NCBI GenBank assembly: GCA_025454915.1
Contig: JALONN010000006.1
Span: forward strand, 124,001 to 188,000
Direction: 5' to 3'
Length of the DNA: 64,000 nucleotides
Origin: Raineya sp.
GTDB taxonomy: Bacteria > Bacteroidota > Bacteroidia > Cytophagales > Thermonemataceae
A program made the position numbers and the translations under genes. Shown here in pieces: positions 16,520 to 26,195 of this stretch (its first letter is position 1; the number at the start of each line of letters is the position of its first letter). The notes under the pieces are model-generated. The model was not told where the DNA came from. It saw only the letters and a program-made list of their open reading frames with translations, and ran no database searches.

Positions 16520-18862
16520 TTAGAATTTAAAGTTATAAGTAAGAGTTGGAATAATTGGGAATAAAGCGAGTTGCCTTGCTCTGTAATTGGTTGTAAAATT
16601 AATCTCTGCGGCTTCATTAACAGGTTCATAATAAATAATAAAAGCATTTCTACGACTATAAACATTATAAACACTAAATGTTAAGTCTGATTCTCCCCAA
16701 CGTGGTTTAAATTTACGAATGATATTGAAGTCAGCTCTATGATAAGAAGGCATTTGATAATTATTTCTTAATCCAAAATCATTCCCTAAAGTAAAATCTG
16801 AACCGTTTACTCCTTGTACCCCAAACCTACCCTGCTGAAGAGTCACCCAATTATTATTTCCTAATACCCAATTAAATGCAAAAGTCCATTTCTCATTAAG
16901 CTGATACATAAGTACCAATGAAATATCATGTCTTCTGTCATATCTGGGGTAAAATGCTTTTCCAAAATTGATGGGTCCGTTACCATTAGAAGAATCAGCA
17001 AACTGACGCTTCGTCCAAGAAAGCGTATAACCTACCCAACCTGTTAGTTTCCCAGATTTTTTTTCTACATACAATTCTAATCCATAGCTCCAGCCTTTTC
17101 CAAATACAAATTCTGCATCTAAGTTATCGTTGGCAAATAATTGAGCTCCATCTTTAAAATCAATTTGATTTTTCATGGTTTTATAATAAGCCTCAGCTGT
17201 AAATAGAAATTTATTCTCTTTTAATAAATGACTTATACCTGTTGCAATTTGTCTTGAAAGTTGTGGACGAACCACATCATTGGAAGGATACCAAATATCT
17301 GTGGGTAGTGTAGCTCCTGAATTGGATAGTAAATGTACATATTGATACATTTGAGCAAAACTAGTTTTGAGAGAGGTTTTTTCATTAATTTTATAACGAA
17401 CTGCTGCTCGTGGCTCTAAACCTGTATAAAATTTATTTCTCCCTAAGAAGCCAGAACCTCTCAAACCTATATTTAAACGCCATTGTTCATCTATTTTGAT
17501 GTCATCGTTGGCATAAATGCCCATTTCTGTACCTTCAAAACCATTACCAGAGTTAAAGTTCACACGATTATCATCACTTGCAAAACGAATACGAGCTACA
17601 TCAAATTTGTGATGGGTAATTTGTGAGCCAAAACGGATATGGTGTTTTTCACTGTGGAGGTAATCAAAATCTGTTTTTAAACTGTAATCTTTCACAGCAG
17701 AGCCAATATTAAAAATAAAAGAACTGAATCTGTTACGAATTTTATATTGATAGTCTGAATAGATAAGTGTTGTATTTAAGAAAAGTTTTGGGCTAAAAAC
17801 ATGATTCCAGCGAGCTGTGGCTGTAGTATTTCCCCAATCAAAATCAAAGTTAAAGTTACCACCTGTTCCTGCAAAATTAAATACATCTCGTCCGAAATAA
17901 CCACTTACAAAAAGTCTGTCCTTGGGACTTATTTCGTAGTTTGCTTTTACATTCAGGTCGTAGAAATAGTAATCAGGGATTGGATTATAATCTCTTTTCC
18001 CTTCATTGGCTTTGTTAATTTGCCTTGTGATTAAATCAAAATAAGTTCTTCGTCCTGATACAATAAAAGATGATTTTCCTTTTTGGATAGGTCCTTCAAG
18101 TGTAAGTCTGGAAGCAATAAGTCCAATTCCCCCTGCTCCAGAAAACTTATTTTTGTTTCCTTCTTTCATTTTTATATCTAAAACAGAAGACAGACGACCT
18201 CCATATTGTGCAGGGAAATCTCCTTTGTAGAGTTCTACATTTTTGATAGCATCAGAGTTGAAAATACTAAAAAAACCAAATAAATGTGATGCATTATAGA
18301 CTGTGGCTTCGTCCAAAAGTACCAAGTTTTGATCAGGACCACCACCACGTACATATAAACCTGCTGAAGCTTCTGAGCCAGATTTCACACCAGGTTTAAG
18401 TTGTAACACTTTAATCAGGTCAGTTTCTCCAAAAATGACAGGAACTGTTTTAATTTCCCGATAATCGAGTTTATCCACACTCATCTGAGTTTTTTCTACT
18501 GCATCTTTGAATTTATCTTCATCCACAATTTCTATCCCTTCTATTTGTTCCTGTCCTTTATCTACACTCATCATAATATTGATTTGCAGACTTTTATCTA
18601 AAATTATTTTTTTAGAGTAGTCTAAAAAACCACTATATGATGCTTTTAAGATTAGTGTATCTGTTGTAACAGGTATTTCAATAGCAAAATATCCATAGCT
18701 ATTAGTAACTGTTCCTATTTTAGTTTTAGACTCCCAAACAGAAGCACCTATCAAGTCTTCACCTGTTGCTATATCTTTTACATAGCCACTAATGGTATAT
18801 TTTTGTTGAGCCTGAAGAAAAAAAGAAAAGAAAAAAAGTAGTGTAGAAAAAAATAGTTTCAT
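16520..18862 (-). CDS. TonB-dependent receptor with N-terminal carboxypeptidase-like domain
   Basis: 780-aa outer-membrane receptor. Signal peptide 1-18 (FFLQAQQ). A carboxypeptidase-D-like regulatory domain spans about 20-110 (YTISGYVKDIATGEDLIGASVWE). The plug at about 130-240 includes LYVRGGGPDQNLVLLDEATVYNAS and YGGRLSSVLDIKMKEG, and a 22-stranded barrel follows, ending YRARQLALFPIIPTLTYNFKF with a terminal Phe. The TonB system at 2922-6606 would power it. Together with the DUF4249 lipoprotein it forms an uptake pair; ligand not predictable. Confidence 0.93.
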   Translation of the reverse strand: MKLFFSTLLFFFSFFLQAQQKYTISGYVKDIATGEDLIGASVWESKTKIGTVTNSYGYFAIEIPVTTDTLILKASYSGFLDYSKKIILDKSLQINIMMSVDKGQEQIEGIEIVDEDKFKDAVEKTQMSVDKLDYREIKTVPVIFGETDLIKVLQLKPGVKSGSEASAGLYVRGGGPDQNLVLLDEATVYNASHLFGFFSIFNSDAIKNVELYKGDFPAQYGGRLSSVLDIKMKEGNKNKFSGAGGIGLIASRLTLEGPIQKGKSSFIVSGRRTYFDLITRQINKANEGKRDYNPIPDYYFYDLNVKANYEISPKDRLFVSGYFGRDVFNFAGTGGNFNFDFDWGNTTATARWNHVFSPKLFLNTTLIYSDYQYKIRNRFSSFIFNIGSAVKDYSLKTDFDYLHSEKHHIRFGSQITHHKFDVARIRFASDDNRVNFNSGNGFEGTEMGIYANDDIKIDEQWRLNIGLRGSGFLGRNKFYTGLEPRAAVRYKINEKTSLKTSFAQMYQYVHLLSNSGATLPTDIWYPSNDVVRPQLSRQIATGISHLLKENKFLFTAEAYYKTMKNQIDFKDGAQLFANDNLDAEFVFGKGWSYGLELYVEKKSGKLTGWVGYTLSWTKRQFADSSNGNGPINFGKAFYPRYDRRHDISLVLMYQLNEKWTFAFNWVLGNNNWVTLQQGRFGVQGVNGSDFTLGNDFGLRNNYQMPSYHRADFNIIRKFKPRWGESDLTFSVYNVYSRRNAFIIYYEPVNEAAEINFTTNYRARQLALFPIIPTLTYNFKF

Positions 18863-18924
18863 AGTTGATAAAGCTGGTTTATATCAAAGAACACTCTTTA
18901 ATATTTTTTGTTTAAGTTCTGTTT

Positions 18925-19512
18925 TTACTTTTTTATAAAGTTTATAAATAACTCACTTTCTGCTCGTGGAGCAATGGAATTATAACATATTTCAAACGTT
19001 TTAAATTCAAAATAGGGTTCAAAGTAAGCAATATATTCATTTTTACTGCCACCAAATGGAGGGTTTACTTCAAAATTTTTATTAAATAATAAGCCTACCA
19101 ATTTACCTTGTTTTTTTAGTATTTGAGCCATATGAATAGCATATGGCTGTCTTAATGTAGGGTTAATGGCACAAAAAAATGTTTGCTCCAATACCAAATC
19201 ATATGTTCCCTGATGTTCAAAAAAGTCTTCCAGTAAAATTGTGATATGAGGGTTTCCTTTAAATTTTTCTTGTAAATATTTTACCAAAACCTCTGAAATA
19301 TCTAAAACTGTAATATTGGTAAATCCTTTCTCTAGCAAATATTCTGCTTCATAGGCATTTCCACAACCAGGGATTAGTATTCTAAGATTTTTATTGGTGA
19401 GCTGATCAATATAATTAGCCAAAGGAGTAGCCGAACTCCCTATATCCCAACCAGTCTGATTGTTGAGGTATCGGTTACTCCAATATTGTCCATCTAAAAT
19501 AATATCTTCCAT
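18925..19512 (-). CDS. SAM-dependent methyltransferase, TPMT-like family
   Basis: 195 aa. The SAM-binding Rossmann fold is seen in LRILIPGCGNAYEAEYLLEKGF (motif I, about 45-66) and ITVLDISEVLVKYLQEKF (acidic motif II). The N-terminal YWSNRYLNNQTGWDIG is the tryptophan-containing start typical of thiopurine/halide methyltransferase-like proteins. The natural substrate could be a thiol, halide or tellurium/selenium compound. It is 3 bp downstream of the isoaspartyl peptidase gene on the same strand. Confidence 0.85.
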   Translation of the reverse strand: MEDIILDGQYWSNRYLNNQTGWDIGSSATPLANYIDQLTNKNLRILIPGCGNAYEAEYLLEKGFTNITVLDISEVLVKYLQEKFKGNPHITILLEDFFEHQGTYDLVLEQTFFCAINPTLRQPYAIHMAQILKKQGKLVGLLFNKNFEVNPPFGGSKNEYIAYFEPYFEFKTFEICYNSIAPRAESELFINFIKK

Positions 19513-19515
19513 TTT

Positions 19516-20526
19516 TTATTTATACATGAGAATTTCCATTTTTTTATCAGCATTGATATAGCCTCTGTACATTCCTTCGCTATTGAATGGCATAGTAATA
19601 TTCCCTTTTGCATCTAAGACAATTACACCACCTATTCCCCCTAGTTTTCCAACAAAATCAATAGTTTGTTGTGCTGCTTCTTCTACTGAAAGCCCCTTCA
19701 TTTGTACAAGAGCATTGATACGAAAAGCGACTGCTGAACGAATAAAATACTCTCCATGTCCTGTTGCTGAAATACCACAACCATTGTTATCAGCATATGT
19801 ACCAGCCCCAATAATTGGAGCATCACCAACTCTGCCATAACGTTTATTCATCATACCACCTGTAGATGTTCCTGCTGCAAGGTTTCCATATTGGTCTAAA
19901 GCGACACAACCTACTGTTCCATATTTACGGTCAGGATTGGTATCTTCCCACTGGCTTTTGGTATTCTTATCTTTGTTTTCTTTTTCTTTCTTTTTGACTT
20001 TATCCAGTTGTTTTTTTCTTTTTTCAACAATAAAATAGCTTGGTGAAACCATTTCGAGTCCTTTAGATTTAGCAAAAATTTCAGCTCCTTTTCCCACAAG
20101 CATCACATGTTCAGATTGTTGCATAACTGCTTTGGCAGCACTGATGGGGCTTTTGATTCTATTGACACCTGCTACGGCTCCTGCTTCCAGTGTTTTTCCG
20201 TTCATAATAGAAGCATCGAGTTCGGGTTGCCCCTGATTATTGAGTACACACCCTCTGCCTGCATTGAAAAGAGGAGATTCTTCCATCACCTGAATGGCTT
20301 TTTCAACAGCTTCCAGACTTGTTCCTCCTTTTTCAAGCACTGTATAACCAGCTTTGAGGGCTTCCTCAAGAGCCTGTGTATAAGCTTTTTCCTGTTCAGG
20401 AGTCATCTCAGATTTACGAATGGTACCTGCTCCTCCATGTATGACAATTACAGGACGAACTTTTTGCTGAGCATATGTTTCAACACCCAAAAGCGTTATT
20501 AAAACGAGCATCCATATCTTTTTCAT
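19516..20526 (-). CDS. Isoaspartyl peptidase / plant-type L-asparaginase (Ntn hydrolase), periplasmic
   Basis: 336 aa with a signal peptide (about 1-20, ETYAQQ). The N-terminal IHGGAGTI and NAGRGCVLNNQGQPELDASIMNG are hallmarks of the family. The autocleavage/nucleophile Thr is in KYGTVGCVALD (about residue 205), followed by GTSTGGMMNKRYGRVGDAPIIGAGTYAD. A Lys-rich stretch (about 170-200, KKEKENKDKNTK) lies just before the cleavage site, where the family has a flexible linker. It cleaves isoAsp dipeptides and L-Asn. Operon with the methyltransferase. Confidence 0.94.
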   Translation of the reverse strand: MKKIWMLVLITLLGVETYAQQKVRPVIVIHGGAGTIRKSEMTPEQEKAYTQALEEALKAGYTVLEKGGTSLEAVEKAIQVMEESPLFNAGRGCVLNNQGQPELDASIMNGKTLEAGAVAGVNRIKSPISAAKAVMQQSEHVMLVGKGAEIFAKSKGLEMVSPSYFIVEKRKKQLDKVKKKEKENKDKNTKSQWEDTNPDRKYGTVGCVALDQYGNLAAGTSTGGMMNKRYGRVGDAPIIGAGTYADNNGCGISATGHGEYFIRSAVAFRINALVQMKGLSVEEAAQQTIDFVGKLGGIGGVIVLDAKGNITMPFNSEGMYRGYINADKKMEILMYK

Positions 20527-20552
20527 ATCATTAAGTTGTTTAATAGTAAATT

Positions 20553-21632
20553 TTAAGGTTTGATTACTTCATAAATAGCTTTCAAAGGGAAATGGTCAGA
20601 ATAAGACATTTTTCTATCTGTTTCAAAATAATGAATTTTTAGTTTTTCACTAAAAAACTGATTATCAATTCTTAAAAAAAACATTTTACCATTATAAGAG
20701 AAATCGAAGCCACTACCAGCCTTTTCGAAAGCATTGGCTAGTATTTCTTTAAAACTTGTATAGGTGTAGCTGTAAGGAGTATCATTGAAATCTCCACATA
20801 CAACTACAGGATAAGGACTCTTTTTTATGTGCTCGATTAGTAAATCTGCTTGTTTAGCACGTTTCTGAAATCCTTTTTTCATCCGTTTAAACACATTATC
20901 ATAGTTTTTTTTGAGTTCTTCATAGCTTTCATTGCTAAACATTCTTTCCTCATCTAAACTAATTGACTGAAAATGAACATTATAAACTCTTATAATATCA
21001 TTTTTAATTTTTATATCTGCAAAATGGCTTCTGTTTTTGCTATTAGGAAACACAACTTCCCCTGAATTAATAATAGGATATTTAGAGAAAATTGCCAGTC
21101 CGAAGTAATTATGACGACTTTTAGCTCTGGGTGTAGTAATGTAATAATATTTTCTACCTTGATTTATCTGAGCTATTGTATTGAATACCTTTGAGTTATC
21201 TTCACAAAAAAACTCCTGAAGACATTTAATATCGCTACTATCTTCTACTACTTGTCTGATGAGATTCTTTGCATTAATGCTATCTTTTCCTTGTAAATGG
21301 TTATAAACATTAAATACTTTTACATTATAACTCATTACACTAAAAGAACCATTTTTCTTACTTTTAGCACCTGTAAAACTAAAGTTAATAGAGCTTCTCA
21401 AGTATGGAAAGCCTATCAGAATGACAAACAGGGATATGAGTAGTTTAGGAGATTTTTTAAGAAACCAGTGAAAAAAGAAAATAAAATTGGCAATAATAAG
21501 TATAGGTACAAGTAAAGCAAAAAAACCAGCCCACCCATAGTTTGCAGGTGAGATGGTAGTACAAAAATATGCTATAAGCGTAACTAGGGCTAAAATACTA
21601 TTCCCTATGAGTCTCTTTTTTCCTTTTATCAA
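20553..21632 (-). CDS. Membrane-anchored endonuclease/exonuclease/phosphatase (EEP) family protein
   Basis: 359 aa. Three N-terminal membrane helices (about 10-30, 35-58, 65-82) lead to an EEP domain. MSYNVKVFNVY (Asn), LQEFFCED (Glu, metal), VVCGDFNDTPYSYTY (Asp-x-Asn) and MSYSDHFPLKAIYEV (final Asp-His) mark the catalytic site. The domain is predicted to face the periplasm. EEP proteins hydrolyse phosphodiesters of nucleic acids or phospholipids (sphingomyelinase-like); I cannot choose. It lies 23 bp downstream of def on the same strand. Confidence 0.88.
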   Translation of the reverse strand: MIKGKKRLIGNSILALVTLIAYFCTTISPANYGWAGFFALLVPILIIANFIFFFHWFLKKSPKLLISLFVILIGFPYLRSSINFSFTGAKSKKNGSFSVMSYNVKVFNVYNHLQGKDSINAKNLIRQVVEDSSDIKCLQEFFCEDNSKVFNTIAQINQGRKYYYITTPRAKSRHNYFGLAIFSKYPIINSGEVVFPNSKNRSHFADIKIKNDIIRVYNVHFQSISLDEERMFSNESYEELKKNYDNVFKRMKKGFQKRAKQADLLIEHIKKSPYPVVVCGDFNDTPYSYTYTSFKEILANAFEKAGSGFDFSYNGKMFFLRIDNQFFSEKLKIHYFETDRKMSYSDHFPLKAIYEVIKP

Positions 21633-21655
21633 AACAATGTATAATTATTTGTTTA

Positions 21656-22225
21656 TTACCTAGCTTTTGATGCCAAAGGGAAACGCATTTTGTAGTCGGC
21701 ATCTGTAATTCCTTTACTGATATTTGCTAATTTTCCTTTCAACAATCTTTTTCTTAGAGGTGAAAGGTAATCTACAAATAGTTTGCCCTCAATATGATCG
21801 TATTCGTGTTGGATAATTCTGGCTGCCATTCCGTCATAGGTTTCTTCGTGCAGTTTCCAGTCCATATCATAATAACGAATAGTAAGTTTTTCTTTTCTGC
21901 TTACATTTTCTCTGATACCAGGGATACTTAAGCAACCTTCTTCCATTGCCCAAGGTTTACCTGTTTCTTCTAAAATAGTCGGATTTATAAACGCTTTTTT
22001 AAATGTTTTTAGTATGGGTTCATCCTCATCTTCGAGTTGTGTTCCGTCAACAATGAATAAACGAATGCTTTTTCCAATCTGTGGGGCAGCAAGTCCGATA
22101 CCATGGGCTTCGTACATGGTTTCAAACATATCATCTACTAAACTTTTTAAATCTGTACCAATTTCTATATCCTTGGCTACTTGTTTAAGTACGGGGTCTC
22201 CGTAAGCTACAATAGGTAAAATCAT
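21656..22225 (-). CDS. def: Peptide deformylase
   Basis: Removes the N-formyl group from nascent proteins. 189 aa with all three motifs: GIGLAAPQIG (motif 1), EEGCLSIPG (motif 2, metal Cys) and QHEYDHIEG (motif 3, HEXXH). The insertion between motifs 1 and 2 (TQLEDEDEPILKTFKKAF) is usual for Bacteroidota. Likely cotranscribed with the EEP gene downstream. Confidence 0.97.
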   Translation of the reverse strand: MILPIVAYGDPVLKQVAKDIEIGTDLKSLVDDMFETMYEAHGIGLAAPQIGKSIRLFIVDGTQLEDEDEPILKTFKKAFINPTILEETGKPWAMEEGCLSIPGIRENVSRKEKLTIRYYDMDWKLHEETYDGMAARIIQHEYDHIEGKLFVDYLSPLRKRLLKGKLANISKGITDADYKMRFPLASKAR

Positions 22226-22277
22226 ATCAATTATTAATTATTTCGAACAAGTATTTTGTCCGTTTTTTTGTTTTATT

Positions 22278-22499
22278 TTAAATATCCCAAACACTTGGAT
22301 TATTGGCTCTTCTTAGATAGCGTCTGATATTTATAATAAATGCCAAGGCTAAATAAATAACAATAGGAGACCCAAATGTTAGAAAAGTTGTATAAATGAA
22401 AAACAGGCGTATGTTAGAAATTGCCATACCCATTTTTTCGCCTAAACGAGTACAAACTCCAAATGCATGGAACTCCAAGAATGATTTAAACTTTTCCAT
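22278..22499 (-). CDS. PspC-domain small membrane protein
   Basis: 73 aa starting at the ATG at 22499 (an upstream TTG would add 6 residues). The body GVCTRLGEKMGMAISNIRLFFIYTTFL followed by IVIYLALAFII is the PspC domain. An amphipathic segment with a conserved Gly-x-Cys/Gly motif is followed by one or two membrane spans, with a basic tail RRYLRRAN. PspC proteins take part in envelope stress sensing, but there is no PspA or PspB nearby. Upstream of def on the same strand with a 52-bp gap. Confidence 0.8.
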   Translation of the reverse strand: MEKFKSFLEFHAFGVCTRLGEKMGMAISNIRLFFIYTTFLTFGSPIVIYLALAFIINIRRYLRRANNPSVWDI

Positions 22500-22530
22500 C
22501 TTAAAAAATATCTTCAACCAACTGTTTTTT

Positions 22531-22538
22531 TAATTTTG
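22531..22538 (+). promoter_or_regulatory. Possible -7 element before the TPR lipoprotein gene
   Basis: TAATTTTG matches TAnnTTTG 24 bp before the ATG. No TTG is found at the expected distance upstream, so this is weak. Confidence 0.35.
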
Positions 22539-22561
22539 TAAAAAACAAAATATATGCCCAA

Positions 22562-24268
22562 ATGTATAAAAAAAATATCAAAAAAAATCAAAAAACTTTA
22601 TTAAGCCTCTCTTATTTAATATTTTCCACAATTTTATTTGCTTGTAATGGCTCTAAACAGTTTGAAAAGATTGCTAAGAAACAACAAATTGAGGTAAGCC
22701 CATCTCCTCTTGAAGTTCATGGAGGTGAAGTACATTTTCGGATTAAATTCTTATTACCTATCGAAATGCTTCAGAAGGATGCACAATATGAAGCCAAAAT
22801 ATTCTTTACAAATTCTCAAACAAACTCTGATTCTAAGAAATTTATGGCAGAAATTGGTTCTATCATCTTGAATGCCAACGATTATTTATCTAAAAAGAAA
22901 AGCCCATTTAAAGAACAAGATTTTGCTTTTTTGTATGAATCTGATAAAAATTATGGAGATATTGTTGTAAAAACTACCCAAACCAGAGGGAAGAAGAAAC
23001 TAGAAACACCTTATTTCATTATAAATAAAGGAATTATAACAACTTCTTTATTATTTCAGGATATTTGGCAGGAAAGTGCTTTCTTGGAAATCCCTAAAAA
23101 TGAAGTATTTAACTTTAAAAATTATACCGTTAATTTCTTTTTTGAACAAAATGGTACTGTTTTACAGCAAGAACAATTAGAAAATTATAAAGAGTTTTTT
23201 TTGCAACTCATTAAAAAACAGCAGCCATTATTGATAGAATCTGCTTTTTCGTTGGAAGGCAGTGAGAAAAACAATCAAGTTTTGGCTCGTAACAGAGCAG
23301 AAGCCTTAAAGATGCACCTTATCGAATTGGCAAAAAATCACAAACTTTCTGTTCCTCCCATAAAACATCAAATATCTGATTTAAAATCTCATTTTCAAGA
23401 ACTTATTACAGAAAGTAATTTTACAGTTACAGAAAAAGAATCAATTCTGAATATTGTACAAAATACAGTTTTAGACTCTTTGGATAGTAAATTAGGTTCT
23501 CATCCTTTTTATACAGAAGTCAAGAAAAAGATATATCCCAAATTGAGATATGCAAGAATTCAGTTTCAGGATAAAAATGTTGCTACACAAAGCCCTTCAA
23601 TCGAAGAACAAATTCATTTTTATGAACAGAATATCAAACTGAATAATAGCTCTGTGGCTCATCATAATCTTGGTAAAATCCAGCTAATGTTAGCCCAAAA
23701 AGAAACTCAAAAAGAAAACAAGGATAAGCTGTTACAATTAGCTCTTTATCATACAGTTATTGCTAATCAAATTGATGCCAGAGCTGAAACTTTTTATCAG
23801 GAAATTCTTTTATATTCTCTCACTAATCAGTCTCAAAAAGCAGAAGAATCTTTGACCAAAGCCATCCAGATGCAATTGAAACATGAGGGACTATATGCTC
23901 TAAAAGGTCTTGATTTGGTTAGAAAAGCTAAAAATAGTCGAGATAAAAAATATAAGGATGCTATTAAGTATTTTGGACAGGCTGGAGAAAATAATGAAAC
24001 CCTCTTTAATAAGGCTTTAACTCATTTACTTATCCATGAATACGATAAGGCAGAAAAGATTTTTAATATTTTATTTCAAAACAAATATAATGAACAACTT
24101 ATTATTTATTGTAAGGCAATTATAGAAGCCCGAAAAGGGAATGAAGAGAATTGTATTCTGTTACTAAAAAAAATCATACAAATCTCTGAATGGAAAAACA
24201 GAGCAGAAAAAGATTTAGAATTCCATAATTTTAAGAATTCAGTTCTTTTTCGAAGCATTTTTAATTAA
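22562..24268 (+). CDS. TPR-repeat lipoprotein with a possible OmpA-like segment
   Basis: 568 aa. The lipoprotein signal ends at TILFACNGSKQ (Cys about 28). The middle segment PLLIESAFSLEGSEKNNQVLARNRAEALKMHL (about 225-255) resembles the end of an OmpA-like peptidoglycan-binding module, with Gly-x-x-x-Asn and the RAEAL helix. The C-terminal 200 residues are helical repeats (NNSSVAHHNLGKIQLML, KAEESLTKAIQMQLKHEGLYALKGLDLV, NETLFNKALTHLLIHEYDKAEKIF) typical of TPR. It is probably an outer-membrane-attached scaffold. I do not recognise a named orthologue. Confidence 0.78.
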   Translation: MYKKNIKKNQKTLLSLSYLIFSTILFACNGSKQFEKIAKKQQIEVSPSPLEVHGGEVHFRIKFLLPIEMLQKDAQYEAKIFFTNSQTNSDSKKFMAEIGSIILNANDYLSKKKSPFKEQDFAFLYESDKNYGDIVVKTTQTRGKKKLETPYFIINKGIITTSLLFQDIWQESAFLEIPKNEVFNFKNYTVNFFFEQNGTVLQQEQLENYKEFFLQLIKKQQPLLIESAFSLEGSEKNNQVLARNRAEALKMHLIELAKNHKLSVPPIKHQISDLKSHFQELITESNFTVTEKESILNIVQNTVLDSLDSKLGSHPFYTEVKKKIYPKLRYARIQFQDKNVATQSPSIEEQIHFYEQNIKLNNSSVAHHNLGKIQLMLAQKETQKENKDKLLQLALYHTVIANQIDARAETFYQEILLYSLTNQSQKAEESLTKAIQMQLKHEGLYALKGLDLVRKAKNSRDKKYKDAIKYFGQAGENNETLFNKALTHLLIHEYDKAEKIFNILFQNKYNEQLIIYCKAIIEARKGNEENCILLLKKIIQISEWKNRAEKDLEFHNFKNSVLFRSIFN

Positions 24269-24390
24269 CTAAAATCCTGTCAATCAAGACATTTAACAAT
24301 CATTTTGATTTTTTTTTTAAATAAAAATGTTTTTTTCTAAATTTTTTGTACTTTTAAAAACTCTAAGTCTTTTCAAAATTATATCAAAAA

Positions 24391-26124
24391 ATGATTCCAA
24401 TGAAAAAGATTGCTGTTTTTTTGATAGCTATTGCAACCATTACATCTTGTGGCAATGGTACAGATAAAACAGGTTCAGAATCGCTCAAAGAAGCCAAGGG
24501 TGGCAAAAAATATGGAGGTGTTCTCAAGGTTAACCAAAATGAGTACATCAAAAGTCTTTATCCTTTAAATATCATTGATGTTTACTCTTATAGAGTATCT
24601 ACTCAAGTTTATGAAGGACTTTTTAAGTTTAATCCTCAAGATTTGATGCCAACAGAAGCTTTAGCAGAAAGCTATACATTAGATGAGACCAAAACTATTT
24701 ATACCATTAAACTCAGAAAAGGAGTCCGTTTCCATGATGCTGATTGTTTTGAAGGTGGTAAAGGTAGAGAAGTTACTGCTGAAGATATAAAATTCTGTTT
24801 TACACAGGTTTGTATTCAAAATAAGAATAATCAAGGTTTTACAATTTTTCAGGGGCTACTCAAAGGTGCTGATGAATATTATGCTGCTTCAGCAAACGGA
24901 AATAAGCCTTCTAAAGAAATTGAAGGTATTAAAGTTGTTGATTCTCATACTATTCAGTTGGAATTAGTTAAGCCTTATACTTTGTTTACCAGCAATTTAG
25001 CAAGACCCTTTGCATTTATCTATCCTAAAGAAGCTCTCGCTAAATATGGAGAAGACATGCGTATCAAGGCTGTTGGTACAGGTCCTTTTTATTTGGCAAA
25101 AGTAGATGAAGGTTCAACAATCCTTTTAAAGCGTAATGCTAATTATTATAGACAAGATGACAAAGGAAATCAACTCCCTTTATTGGAAGGTATAAAAATT
25201 TCTTTCATCAAAGAGAAAAAAACAGAACTCTTAGAATTTGAAAAAGGTGGTTTGGATATGGTGGTTCGTCTGCCGTCTGAAGATATTATTGAGATTTTCA
25301 ACAGAGCAAAACAAGATAGCACCAATAAAAAATTTGAGTTAGAACGTTCTCCAGAAATGACTACTCAATATCTGAACTTCATGACTCAGAAAGGTTTATT
25401 CAAAAATAAAGATTTAAGAAAGGCTTTCTCTTTTGCTATCAATCGTCAGGAAATTTTGGATGCCGTACTTAATGGAGAAGGTGAAGCTGCTGGCGATCAT
25501 GGTATTACTCCTCCTGTTTTCAACAAATACGACATTGCTCGTATCAAAGGTTATGAGTACAATGTGGACTCTGCTTTGTATTACCTTAAAAAAGCAGGTT
25601 TTGAGGGTGGTAAAGGATTACCAACTATTCAATTACATATTTCTCCAGAAGGCGAAAGACATATCAATGTGGCTCAAGCTGTTATTCGTCAGTTGAAAGA
25701 AAATCTAAACATTGAAGTTTCAATTAATCAACAACCTGTTGCTCAACTAATTGACAGAGGTTTAACTGGAGATTTTGAGTTTATGCGTATGGCATATTAT
25801 GCAGATTATCCAAGTCCTGAAAACTTTTTATGGTTATTTTGGGGTAAAAATGTGCCTGAATCAGAAAAAGATAAGTCTTATCCCAATATGCCACGCTTCA
25901 AAAACGTTAGATATGATGAATACTACGAAAAAGGTTTACAAGCCAGTACGGTGGATGAAGCTTATGAATATTTCAGTAAAGCAGAACAAGTTTTAATGGA
26001 TGAAGCAGCTGTTCTTGTACTTTGGTATGATGAAGTTTATAGAATTATCAAACCTAATGTAAAAGATTGCCCTAATAACCCTATGCAATATTGGGATTTT
26101 AGTAAGACTTACTTTAGTAAATAA
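24391..26124 (+). CDS. ABC transporter substrate-binding lipoprotein, peptide/oligopeptide family 5
   Basis: 577 aa. Lipobox TITSCGNGT (Cys about 20). The body fits the SBP family 5 (OppA/DppA): VYEGLFKFNPQDLMPTEALAESYTLDETKTIYTIKLRKGVRFHD, then ITAEDIKF-like VTAEDIKFCF, AVGTGPFYLAKV, LRKAFSFAINRQEILDAVLNGEGEAA and a YYADYPSPENFLW region. ATG at 24391 or 24400 could start it (MIPMKK). No permease or ATPase gene is adjacent, so it either feeds a remote transporter or acts alone, as is frequent in Bacteroidota. Confidence 0.92.
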   Translation: MIPMKKIAVFLIAIATITSCGNGTDKTGSESLKEAKGGKKYGGVLKVNQNEYIKSLYPLNIIDVYSYRVSTQVYEGLFKFNPQDLMPTEALAESYTLDETKTIYTIKLRKGVRFHDADCFEGGKGREVTAEDIKFCFTQVCIQNKNNQGFTIFQGLLKGADEYYAASANGNKPSKEIEGIKVVDSHTIQLELVKPYTLFTSNLARPFAFIYPKEALAKYGEDMRIKAVGTGPFYLAKVDEGSTILLKRNANYYRQDDKGNQLPLLEGIKISFIKEKKTELLEFEKGGLDMVVRLPSEDIIEIFNRAKQDSTNKKFELERSPEMTTQYLNFMTQKGLFKNKDLRKAFSFAINRQEILDAVLNGEGEAAGDHGITPPVFNKYDIARIKGYEYNVDSALYYLKKAGFEGGKGLPTIQLHISPEGERHINVAQAVIRQLKENLNIEVSINQQPVAQLIDRGLTGDFEFMRMAYYADYPSPENFLWLFWGKNVPESEKDKSYPNMPRFKNVRYDEYYEKGLQASTVDEAYEYFSKAEQVLMDEAAVLVLWYDEVYRIIKPNVKDCPNNPMQYWDFSKTYFSK

Positions 26125-26195
26125 ATAACAACATAAGCCTTTATACAAATAGCTTTTGTACGAATTTTGTGGTATCTTGATAAATTAGTAAGGCT